Assembly (NCBI GenBank): GCA_034440635.1
Contig: JAOTON010002094.1
Location: forward strand, 248,001 to 312,000
DNA from: Lepas anatifera
Taxonomy: Eukaryota > Arthropoda > Thecostraca > Lepadidae
Direction of reading: 5' to 3'
Length of the DNA: 64,000 nt
The stretch's first letter is position 1; the number at the start of each line of letters is the position of its first letter. The notes beneath the pieces were generated by a model. It made no database searches. It was not told the origin of the DNA and saw nothing but the letters and a program-made list of their open reading frames with translations. The position numbers and the translations under genes were made by a program. Positions 32,190 through 42,855 of the stretch are shown here, one piece after another.

Positions 32190-33720
32190 TGGGGTGGTGC
32201 AGGACCAATCAGTATTCCTGCGCCGTCGCAGAAGACGCACGACCACCAGAATGACGACCAGGCAGCCGGGGACGCTGGCGACTATCGAGCCGTTAACTGG
32301 GGTGAATGAGAGGTACCCATCTCAGCTCGGCTGCGCCGCCAGCCGTTCGGTGCAGAGGATCTCGGCGATTCCTGCTGTGATCCCGTTGATCGGTTGGTTT
32401 TCGGAAATGCCGTAGAGGACGTCCGGGAGTGGAATCTGGCCCTTTGGTGCTGTCCCCTTTTCGTCCAAATGCTGCTGCACTAGGTCACCGAGACGCACAG
32501 CGGGATTGTAGACGAAGGGGGCCAGTGGATGTCTCCAGTCTGATGGTGCTGTGACCACCCTTCATGTGTGGTAGTACACTGAACCGTGTTTCCCGAAACC
32601 GAGCACTCGGCATGCACGCATGCAAACCGGCGCCTTGAAGGTCGATGGATTTTGCCTATGCAGGCGTAGTCCTCCACCGATCTCTTGGTCAGGAGCGTGT
32701 TGCGCTGCCGGTCCAACTCGATCGTAAGGCAATCGGCCGTCACCTGCGTCCTTACTATGCTCCGCTTCTCCTCGAGCCACAAAGGAATGGGCTAGACACG
32801 CCAGAGCAACAGTGGGTCTATGTGCCGAGACCCGATCCGGAGCTCTGCGTGAGCGTCCCATCCTCCGTGAAGCCTCGCAGTGTCGGTCTTCAGAGCTCGA
32901 ATGATATTCCACGGTCGAGCATTTCGAGGGATCGCAAGAGCCCACTCCTCCGGTAGTGCTTCGGATACGTCCCGAAGCGCGCGGCGCAGGGCCTTAGGCG
33001 GGCCGCTGTCAGCAATGAGTGCCTCAAATACTTCCTTCGCCACCTTTGTCCTCACCTTCCACAACTGCCAGGTCCGGCTCAACTGCAAGGATCTCCTCCG
33101 ACGCTTTCTCCTCGTCTCACTCGTCGTCCAACTCCCACGTCGTCGGCGGGGCTGGGATGGTCAGGTGTGGTGGCACTCCTGCTCCGCTGGTCCGTTGTGC
33201 TCCGGCTCCGACCGGTGTGCTCCTGGCTTGATCCTTCTCGCCCTAGGGCCAGGCGTAGGCTGGGTGTTGTGCCTTGATACGGTCCACGTGAACTCGGAGT
33301 GTCCGCCCTCTACTCATGGAATGCTCCCCCCGGTTAGTCGGGAAGTCTCGCCTTCTGGGCCGCACAGATGCCTTCCCTCCAGGTCCTCCACTTCTTGGTC
33401 CCTTTTTACACTCTCATTGGCACCACCACGAAGAAAGCTATGTTGTGCCAGACTCACAGTGGCTCATGCAACTCGCCAAGTAGGGCCCTTGCCTTGCGCT
33501 CGCGATCCTTCTGGCATATTAGGCTCCCCTTGACGTGGCTGCACATTGAGAATACATCTTCCACCAGAGACACTTCTTTTCAAAGTGGACAGGGTCTTCC
33601 AAGCATCGAACTGCGGCACATACGCGTAGTCGATAGCCAATGGATTGAGTTCTGCCTCAATGCGTTCTCCACGTCCTCTTGGTAGTCGGTGCCGCTTCTA
33701 TGCGGGTAATACTTGGCGTA
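32190..33720 (-). pseudogene. Decayed Ty3-type LTR retrotransposon: integrase end and env-like region
   Basis: On the minus strand, a stretch at about 33430-33600 resembles the integrase zinc-finger end (CQKDRERKARALLGELHEP). A stretch at about 33240-33350 resembles the end of pol (RGRTLRVHVDRIKAQHPAYA), with the integrase core apparently missing between them. Frames at 33088-32792 and 32782-32322 follow. The last one runs, after one in-frame TGA near 32322, into a hydrophobic segment (VASVPGCLVVILVVVRLL) and an RRRR stop-transfer stretch. That layout fits a membrane-anchored env-like protein behind pol. Several frameshifts and stops are present and no LTRs were found. The superfamily call is an inference from short motifs. 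Confidence 0.4.
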
Positions 33721-34214
33721 CGGGTGGTTAAACGGGCCCCCAAAATCGTGAGAGGTGGGTGGGACCCCTGCTACCAGGGAGGGCTACAAAGCTCGGCACT
33801 AGCTGTATTCCCTTCCTGGAACCAAAGGGTGTTGAGTGGGAGTGTCGGAACATAGGCTCGCCCGTCTGGAGGACTCGGCCAAGCTAGCCGACATTGTCTA
33901 CTTCCCACCGTCAACTCGGCCCGCCACCCGGCCGCGCACGCGACGAGCACGACCTCTCTCTAATAAAATTTAGTGTGATGCTGGGAGCGGGCGCGACGTC
34001 GCCACCATCGTGAGCGAGCGGGTCACGGCTACGAGCAGCCGCCACAGCGGACCACCGAGAGGTCGGCCCGAACAACAACAACCACATCAGCGACGACGCC
34101 ACAGCACGACTCGCACCGAGCGACGCACCCCGCGACCCCGGCGCCCCCGTCACAGTACTATGATTTGGGGAATCCGAAGGTATTTCAAGCGGCGTCTGCA
34201 GACATAGAGCAATT
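33721..34214. other. No gene recognised
   Basis: GC-rich sequence with short frames on both strands and no recognisable protein. It may include outer parts of the decayed LTR element. Confidence 0.35.
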
Positions 34215-34600
34215 GTTCGGCAAATTTCCGTTTTACCCCATGCATTTTCAATGGAGAGGTCATGATTCGTACCTGTCCCTAGGTCATCGATGGAAAAAAT
34301 CCTGGAATAAATCTATTAGTACTTTTTGGGCCAATTATATGGTACAAGTTTGAATTCGATAGATTCACTCTTTCCTTACTTACGCCAACTTAAACATTTT
34401 TTGGGGTGAGTTCACTTGACCTGCACTGGTGACCTGACCTGAGATGACACAACCTTAAATTTTGAGGGAAAGTTGCGGAAGTGATCAATGATAAGGTGTG
34501 ACAAGTACTGTGTCGCTTCGCGCCGACGCTTTTTCGTGCCACTGGGAGACCTCGAGGGGGTGTTCAAGCACACCCCAACGGGCCGGAACGGGGCGCGAAT
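34215..34600 (+). mobile_element. Right-end fragment of a TTAA element (C-like)
   Basis: The sequence from about 34240 (AATGGAGAGGTCATG, AGGTCATCGAT, ACTTGACCTGCACTGGTGACC) follows the right half of the 141-986 and 6812-7778 elements in order. It ends with GCGCCGACGCTTTTTCG, a GGGGGTGTTCAAGCACACCCC near-palindrome and GGGGCGCGAA. The terminal TTAA and the whole left half are missing. Confidence 0.7.
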
Positions 34601-34899
34601 ACTCTAGAACAGGGCTGAGGCCAAAAGGGAAGGCTCTAAACAATGTCTGAAATTTTGGGGTCAAGGTCCTTCAAGGTCATTGAACTATTACGGCACAACC
34701 CAACATAGTATGCCTAATTTACGCTATAACTAGCGGTGCGCCCAAGCTTACCAATGACTTTTGATTAAGCCTTGATCATCAAGGCCAGTCACCTTTAAAT
34801 TGACCTGTGAACTTGATCTAAACACTGAATAACCTTTACTTTGATATAATAGCATACGTCATAATAGGAATCGTAACATTATGCAACGTAATTTAGGGG

Positions 34900-36065
34900 C
34901 TGTCCAGGAGTACCTGTGCTCATCAGGGACACCTATGCTCTCTGGAGGAGGCCTTTGCTTCGATGAGGCACCTGTGCCACCCAGGGGGCGCCTTCGCTCC
35001 CCAATGGACGCAACCTAGCTATCCAGGGGCATCTTTGCTGTTCCGGGGGTGCCTTTGATACCCAGTGCCCAAGGGGAGCTTTTTCTTATCCAGGTTCACC
35101 TTGGTATTGAGGGGCGTATTTTTATTCAAGGTAACCTATACTACCCAGGGGCGCCTACCCTATGCAAGGGGCGCTTAGGCTATCCAAGGGGCGGCACTTT
35201 GCTATGCATAGGGCGCCCTTATGCTCTCCATGGGCACCTCATTCAGAGGGTGCCTCTGATATTCAGGGGCGCTTTTCCTATCAACAGGGTACCTGTGCCA
35301 TCTTGGGGCTATTCTTATCAAGGGACGCTGCTGTTATTCAGGAATACCTACACCACTGTCGAGGGTCGCCTTTGCTACCCAGAGGCGCCTTTACTTCTTA
35401 GGAAATTTGGCGCCCGTGCTTTAAGGAGTGCTTCGGCATCGATTGATTGCTCCATTATTGGGCTTAGGTGCGCGTGAACCTTGAGCTCATGTAGCGCCCA
35501 TATTATTGCTAAGGAACGCTTATGCTATCAAAGGGCGCCTTAGCTATCCAGGGCCTCTGTTTTATTCAAGGCAGTCTGTTCTATCCACGGGCATCTGATA
35601 TTTCAGGGGCGGTGCCTAGGTTATTCAGGAGGCGGCTTTTTTCTCCACAGTGGCGCACTATTGCTTTCCAGGGGCGCCGTTACTGCCCAGGGGTGTCTTT
35701 CTATCCAGGGGCGCATATGCTGTCTAGGTGTATTTTTCAATCACAGACATGATTGAAATACATGCCCCTACGTTATCCTGGGGTGCTTTTTGTCTCCGGT
35801 AAGGCGCTATTTTTCTCTTCCGGGCACCAATTTATTCAAGGGCACCTATGCTGTCCAGAGAAACTTTGTTATCTAGGGCTGCCTTCGCTGTTAAGGGGCA
35901 CCTTTGCTACCCAAAGGGAGCATTTTACTTTCCTGGAGTGCCTATTTCCATCTAAGGGGTGCATATGCTATCTTTGAGCGCCTTTGCAAACATGGGGCGC
36001 ACTTTTCTATCTAGGGGCGCCTTTGCACTTGAGGGGGCGCCTCTGCAATCCAGGAGGAGCCCAAA
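34900..36065 (+). repeat. Long degenerate ~20-22 bp minisatellite (CTATCCAGGGGCGCCTTTG type)
   Basis: More than 1.1 kb of imperfect units near TTGCTATCCAGGGGCGCC, often varying in the six bases after GGGG. Short open frames here are repeat translation. The unit shares its CAGGGGCGCC-like core with arrays at 8811-9915 and 36885-37085. Confidence 0.8.
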
Positions 36066-36259
36066 ATAGATGGAGAATAAAAATTCTGAAATAAGGCGCT
36101 CGAACACTGAAATAAAGTGCCTAATTATCAGAAAGAGGCGCTCATCTGCTGAACGGGGAGGACTGCTGGTTGTTGAGGGCACCGTTCTCGGAAGTGAGGC
36201 GCACATACTGAAAAAGGCACCCGGTTGCAGCGATGGAGCACTAAGCCTTCAGTTATAGG

Positions 36260-36718
36260 TTAAAGGGAATGTGGCACCTTGGTCGAATCCTGGAATTTAG
36301 TGTAATTAGGCGTACTTTTAGTAAAAAATAATGAAACCACTCATGATTTCTCTGAAAAATGTACAATAAGCTCAATATTTGGTTTTTAAAAATACTCCTC
36401 TAGAAAAAGAAATAAATATCAGACTGTGGATGATGTCACGATCTGGAAACCACTACCATACTTGAAACGCTTCAAGGGCTTCGATTGCCTGATGCTCATC
36501 GTGAAGTCAGCATATGTCGTCATACCAGTAGCTCACAACAATGGCCGCCGGCGACGGGGGGGCTGAGGGGGGCTGGTGTCAGGTATGTTTTAGCTTTTTT
36601 CTACGGAAATATCGAGTTCCAAGTCAAATGAAATATGGAGTACCGGGTTTTCCGACCTGCTTTACAACTTGGCTATCTCAGTTAAAATCACGTTGAGAAG
36701 GTGCCACATTCCCTTTAA
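36260..36718. mobile_element. Complete short TTAA-flanked element (H family, 459 bp)
   Basis: TTAA at 36260-36263 and 36715-36718 flanks 17-bp perfect terminal repeats AGGGAATGTGGCACCTT. The interior is AT-rich and non-coding. The start of the window (1-144) is a second copy of its left end in reverse orientation, which supports the boundary independently. Confidence 0.85.
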
Positions 36719-36884
36719 AAAAGCACTTGAGCTTGGAATCTCGTAGAAGATAGGTACCACAAAATCTGGATCTGTTCCTTGAAAATATTGGATTAATCGC
36801 TGGGGAAAGGCTTTGCGCAGATCACATGGAGTGATGTGTCTGCCTTCAAGATCTTACACTCCTCGAATTCGTAAAATGCATGGG

Positions 36885-37085
36885 CGAATTCAGGATTGCC
36901 AAGGGGGCACCTTTCCAAAGGAGGGCGCCATCCCGACCAGGGGGCGCCACTTTTGGCCGGCAAAACTCATCAGATGGGCGCCAAATCCTATCCGGGGGCG
37001 CTGATTTTCGCATTCTGGGGGGAGGGTGGAAAGCGACATTTCAGGGGCGCCTCGAGGATCGATGGGGCTCCCTTCCCTCCTTTGC
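36885..37085 (+). repeat. Short degenerate G-rich minisatellite
   Basis: Units such as CAAGGGGGCACCTTTCC, CCAGGGGGCGCCACTTTT and TTTCAGGGGCGCC recur at 20-30 base spacing. It is similar in style to the array at 34900-36065, on the other side of the H element. Confidence 0.6.
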
Positions 37086-38442
37086 TCCCCTGGATTCGCA
37101 TATGGTAAAATGTGAAAATCGTCATTTCAACCAACGAAGTAGCATGTCAAATATTCAAATACGAAAAAACAATTACAACAACCAGGTAATCAGTATCCAC
37201 ACTGCTCTCGACTGACAACGTACCCATCTGTTACACGTCAAACTGAGCAACGAAAACTCGCCTCCATTGTTGGAGAACGTCACGTGCCAGGCACGCGTTG
37301 GTACACGGGGCATGAGTACTCCGTCAGATGTGGCAGCTTGTCTTTGGCACCTTGATCTTTTCGCGTGTTTGCGGAACCTGGGTGAACAAATAAGTGTGCT
37401 CAGCTGGGACCGGTCAATTAACCGGCGTGGCCGTTCTAGGTATACACATTTCCCGGCCGTCCTAGGGTTAATGTCCCGTCTGTAGTAAAATTATCTTGCC
37501 ACACTGAGATACGGAATGGTTGGTATATCAACCATGCATTTAATCTATTCTTATATTCTTGATTATTGCTTATTCATTGAGAAGGTTGATTTGCCAGCCC
37601 TCCCACAAATCAATATTTCTCGGTCGAACGACACAGGTATTTGACCATGAATATTGTCCTCTGTGCCTCTTAAATTTAGTCCGTCAGTTATACTTATGAA
37701 CGGATCTTTGGACTACTTTTGGTGGTAAAATGCCTAACTCGTGCGCGTCTGACGTCTGAAGGAAGTGCCCCTTCACTGGATCGGGGGTGCTGGATCCGCC
37801 TATGGACAGAGCGGCAGGTTATCCCAGGAAGGGCTGACGGTGTGTGGACCACTCTCACGTGGCAGTCGTGTCACTGTCTTTCACTTCGTTTTCTCCCTTC
37901 CACAGCGCGTGCCACAGCAGATGCGGCTGGCCAGCGTGTGGGACGAGAGAGAAGAATGAGGTGATGTCATTTCAACCAGCGCACTCAATGGGTTGCAGCA
38001 TTAGAGCGCAGTCAGAATTGGCTTGCGAACGCCCCAGTTTAAATATAAAACTATTCATCTGATAAGGGAAGCGAGAAAAATGTTTGGCGGAGTATTTGGC
38101 TGCAGGTGGTGAGCCAGGTTTGGGTCGGGGACCTGAGTGCCGACGCAGACACCAGCGCGCTCGTTCACAGTTGCCGGCTCCGCGCAGTCGTCGGCAGCTG
38201 CTGCCCCGGCGCACTGTGTTCTAAGGGAGGCCGAAATGGGGCCATTATTCGAATTTCTGACTAGATTCAAAACACAAAAACACAACACGACAAAAGCCAA
38301 GAACAATGCTCATTTTCCGTGCTTTTTGTAGGCTAAGAAAACGTACAAGATGGGGCAAACCACGGTTCATTAGAAGGCTTCAGAGATGCTGCAAAAAGTT
38401 TTCTCCAGCAATCGATACAATTAAGTTTTGAGAGCAAAATAT
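37086..38442. other. No gene recognised
   Basis: No domain-bearing frame. A 21-bp exact match (TCGGCAGCTGCTGCCCCGGC plus G) links 38191-38211 to 41061-41081; its meaning is unknown. Confidence 0.35.
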
Positions 38443-39294
38443 GTAGGGGAAAGTGTGTGTATTGCGCACCCCTAATTGCGCCCCCTGAAAACAGAGAAAG
38501 GTACAAGTGGCAGTTTTTGTGGGAACCTTAATCCATTTCCCACCTCTAATCCACACATTTTCCCAACGTTTCGATGAATTCGTGCGTAAGAATGTATTTT
38601 AGTCAGCCAGCGAAGTAAATTCAGCACTTCCCTAAGTCTGCACGGTTTTATGAACCCGAAAAATAAGAATATGGTTGTTACATTCCGAAATCGAATGTTT
38701 TAATTTCAAAGCCAGAAATGTATCCCATATTCTGAAATCAACACCTATAGATTATCCCTGGTGGTAGGTTTAAAAAAGAGATCTCTTATTTAAATGCAAA
38801 AAAGTAATTGCGCCCTGGTCAAATGCACCCTATAAAAATATATTTTGAAAAATCAAATCCAAAGCTTTGTGTATGAGTGTGATTTTACTATTACAAGTCA
38901 TAATGAATGCAAAAATACCATATAAAAATGACTTCCAGACCCTCCAGATGAAAATCTTGGAAGGCAGCCGAGCCCCATTTGCTCTTACACTAATGCTTAT
39001 TTTTGCCGTGCCATTGACTTAACATGGTATGAGGGAAGGGCCCAATTAAATCTAAATGCGCCCTCCCCCGGGCGCAGTTACCCTCACACTTTGGCAAATG
39101 CGCCCTTTGCATAGTTTCACTTAAATCGGAATTCACTCTTAGAATAGGCTATTTTCAGGTCGGGAATTTTTGTCAATAACAACAAAAAAACATCAAAATT
39201 TGGAATTTGATCCACACTAGCGAGATCAAATAGGAGACATTCGTCTAGCAAGTGACTTACCTTAGGGGGGCGCAATACACCTACTTTCCCCTAC
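38443..39294. mobile_element. Inverted-repeat DNA element (J, 852 bp)
   Basis: Terminal repeats of about 33 bases begin GTAGGGGAAAGTGTGTGTAT at the left and GTAGGGGAAAGTAGGTGTAT at the right (read inward), both continuing TGCGC and CCCCTAA. The interior is AT-rich with several GCGCCC motifs and no coding frame. Target-site duplication could not be decided, so the superfamily is unknown. Confidence 0.7.
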
Positions 39295-40439
39295 CACATA
39301 CATTTCACATACATTTTGAGACCATGCCAATTGTCGATAAGCATAAGAAAAATTGCGTGGCTTACCCAGCCCTGAGACCACTTTAAAACAAAGGAAAGAT
39401 GTATAGTCTACCACCTGCCCTGCAAGTTTCAGCTGCGTCACGCTGCGGCAGTGGTGGTGGCGACATATTATATAAGGGCATATGCGCGCGCTGTCGGTCG
39501 GGGGCGGCGGCCGTCGGCGAGATATGCCTGGAGGCTTGGAGGGAGGTTGGCCGGGGCACAGCGAAAGTACAGTGAATTGGTTACAATGAGTTACAATGGC
39601 ACTTGTTGCTGACATTGCTTGTCGACTGGAATTTTTGACCTATTGTCGTTGAAGTCTTCACTCAATAAATTTTGAAAAAAGTGCAATGGTTACAGGATGG
39701 GGAAACCAAACTTTTAATTGATGCGTTAGTACACTAGTATGCCCAGTAACCATTCGTAGAATCGCAGCTAGTATCTGCACAAGCCATTGTCCCACCCCCA
39801 CGATGGGGTGAGAACCGAGATACACAAATTTACCCTTCCTCGTTTGCAAAGGTCACTTCAAATAACATCAGGGAATAGAGTCTCACAGCACGCACACGCA
39901 CTTGTTGCATGTTCTTTTTATCGTCAGTTGAGTTTCGAACATGTAGAAACGCGGATAAACTTGCTTATAGCTGATGCGGCATTTGGACTTGGGAATTTCA
40001 TAGAAAAAGTGAACCAGCAGCTCATTGATCTTGACCAAGTAACTAAATATACACTAAATATAGAGTAGTCACTAAATATATAGTCACTAAATATACAGTG
40101 ACATAAAACGTGACGCAGGTTCATTGGAAAAATAGTTCCTTGCGATCGACGATTCCGTGAAAAATTCGGTCCGGTCATGGACCAAGTCAAGGTTTTGTAT
40201 ATATCCTGTAGGAATTTGATACCATTGTGCTGGTGTATGAACAAACATATCACCGTTGAAGGTGATCAATTTCCTCTTCATGGTTACATGCAGTGGTGCA
40301 CCTATGGGGAGGGGGGTGTGCGTGCGGGGGTGGTTATATATAATATAGCCGGAACTATAGCAGCCTTTGGGCGGGAAATAAGGGTTTGACCTAGACAATG
40401 AACTTTGACTTTGACCCTATTCCTGAGAAGCCTTAACTA
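39295..40439. other. No gene recognised; short CACTAAATATA repeat
   Basis: Four near-copies of CACTAAATATA lie at about 40040-40098. No coding region is supported elsewhere. Confidence 0.4.
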
Positions 40440-40745
40440 TAAAGTCATAGCACAACATACGGCATACAGGCGAACTGGTGCGACCGCCCGAGTACGACGG
40501 TCTCGAAATATAGGTCTAAATTTGAAGGCCTACAAGCAAAAACAAATTGTTGACCGATTTTCAAAATTTCTTCATAAGTCGGCGTGCTCATAAATTCTCT
40601 CAAACGTGGCCAAGCAACGTTTTCCGGCGGCGAACAGTTCTTCTGGTTACTTTGGAAAAATAGGTGGGGGAACTTTATGGACCCCTCCACTGCGTGCGTT
40701 AAGCGATGGTTCAATAACGTCGTCAATTTCAAGCATATCGCGCGT
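40440..40745 (+). repeat. Dispersed repeat shared with 58725-59045
   Basis: CAGGCGAACTGGTGCGACCG, then C-CGA and a -GGTCT--TTTGAA-GCCTA pattern, occurs here (from about 40468) and at about 58731. The weaker downstream similarity extends over roughly 300 bases. Type unknown. Confidence 0.55.
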
Positions 40746-41007
40746 ATACACATAGGATGAATGGAAATTAACTAGAATATGCATGTAAAGCCCCCTTATT
40801 ATCATATATACATATAGGTATTTTTTGCTGACCCAGGGTCAAATATTTGACAGTCATGCCTGCTGTGGTCAGGTCTTGACAATTATATGTTGTCCAAAAT
40901 CTGCGGGAAAAGAGCTTTCGGTTGATACAAAAATTATTGATCCAGGATTCATATTTCCTGAGTTATTGAATTATGTCCCCACTTGCGGCTCCATTAGAAC
41001 ATTGTGC

Positions 41008-41108
41008 GGCGGCACAGGAGGAGACAGTTCGGCCTGCAAGTGCCGTGCTCCGTGCTTTCCTCGGCAGCTGCTGCCCCGGCGGCACGGGAGGAGACAGTTC
41101 GGCCTGCA
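41008..41108 (+). repeat. 31-bp block repeated 70 bp apart
   Basis: GGCGGCACAGGAGGAGACAG and its continuation TTCGGCCTGCA occur at 41008-41038 and, with one change, at 41078-41108. Non-coding GC-rich DNA. Confidence 0.7.
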
Positions 41109-41489
41109 GGCGCCGCCCGCACACCCACACAGGAGCAGGGGGATGAGTTAGCGCAACCCGGCTCTCCCGGGGATACTCTCCCAACGCATGCCTCCTGAAC
41201 AAAGCGCACTGCACACGAATGACGGTGCAGCATTGAAACATAACTGTCATGCACTGAATATTTTACCTTGGTCAGTGTGGCGTGGTGTGTAGCGTGGCGC
41301 ACACAGCGCCTAATATTTGTAGTGTAGCGACTGAAGGATGGTATGGCCTGGCTTTGGTCGCCTCTACAGGGGGCAAAGAAAGACACTGACACCAAATCAA
41401 ACAAGTACACGCAACGAGACGGCGCATGCATGTATGGTAAAATATAAGGGGTTGAATTTTGATTACGCCAGGGAGAGTCGGTCTCAAGA

Positions 41490-41800
41490 TCCACCGAAAG
41501 TAGATTTCAGGGGGGCCCGAGAGTGGGTCTCAGGGGCCCTGAGCTAGTCCCAGGGGCCCCAGAGAGTGGGTCTCAGGGCCCCGCAAGTCTATTTCAGGGG
41601 GTCTCCTGAGAGTCAGTCTCAGAGAAACCCAAGAGTCGGTTAAGGGGACCCCGGGAGTCGGTCTACGGGGAACCCCGTAGACCGTATTTTTAAATCCTAT
41701 TGCGGAGGCGCAGATTCTCGTATCCCTGGTGGGGGAAGCGGAGGGGGAGGGGCGGGAGGCTAATTTCAGGACGCACCATCGACCATTCAGGAGGGCGCCC
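41490..41800 (+). repeat. Degenerate ~20-30 bp minisatellite (GAGTCGGTCTCAGGGG type)
   Basis: Units such as GAGTGGGTCTCAGGGGCCC, AGAGTCAGTCTCAGAG and GGGAGTCGGTCTACGGGG recur irregularly. It shares the CAGGGG core seen in the other arrays. Confidence 0.65.
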
Positions 41801-42609
41801 AGAGTCCATCGGGCAAAGTACGTCCCCATTTAACTCCCCCTGGATTCGCCTCTGGAAGCATCAGCCAGTGCCAAAATGTACTTATCTACGCGCATAATCA
41901 ACTTTTGACGATATTCTCAACATTTTGTATTCAACAGCCGTCGTTAAACAGAGGCTACGAATTTTGTCGTGCCTTTGTGCACTGGTCACCGCGCGGGCTG
42001 GGCTCTGATGCCGATCAACGACCACGCCGAGGTGAACGTGCGTCCTGGAGCGGAGAAGGCCAGAGGATTCCAGAGGCCAGCAGGTGTCATTTGGTAGAGA
42101 TAGCGTGCATGGTGTTCGTGTGTTTGTGTGAGCAGGTTATAGACCACAGGTGCCGGTTCGGCGGCCTGCACTTGCACGCTTTCGACGTACATGCGCAACA
42201 CACAAACAGGTATACAACAACAAACACACAAGTATAATCATTGACAAAAGGGTTGTTTAAGGAGACCGAGAACTCATTATGTTCCAACAATATCTGAACA
42301 CCTCTAATTTCGTTCCCAAGGCCAGTATCAGCGTAACCTTATCGGGCCAAGCGCGGCAGCGCTTCAGAGCCAGATTGGGAGTCTGAAATTAACCAAGTAG
42401 CCGCCGTGAAATTTTATGTTCTCTACAGTACAGTATGTACAGTCACTCTTCTCAGGAAGCACTCAGTGAAACAGAAAGCGCAAAAAGAGACGCTGGGATC
42501 GCGTCTCCACCATCAGCTTTGTGTTTATAATCAAGTCAGGCTTCGTGCGATTAACATGATCCCTTCACTGTTCTGGGTTCCTTTCTAAGGTAGTCTGATA
42601 AGGTACAAT
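41801..42609. other. Intergenic, upstream of the phospholipase B-like gene
   Basis: No coding frame. The promoter of the downstream gene should lie here or within 42610-42855, but no convincing TATA box or initiator was identified. Confidence 0.4.
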
Positions 42610-42855
42610 TTGTGTGGCAGCGCTTTGTTTACCCGAAACTATCTTCCCTGTGCAATGATTACCGACCGACCAACTTTCTCCCAATTATCGACCGTGCGAC
42701 CGATTCGTGGCAGCCGGCAGTCCGGCGGGCGTTCGCCTGTCCCATCTCGCGGCGGAGTTGTTGCAGTCACGGCCGCCAGGGGCGGGGCCGTCGCCAGCGG
42801 AGCCTCATTCGGCGGAGCCGTCTCCGGGCCAACAGTCGCCGTCTGCAGCCAGACC

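Noticed and set aside
35049..35477. 142-residue open frame
   Set aside because: It is repeat translation of the CTATCCAGGGGCGCC minisatellite.
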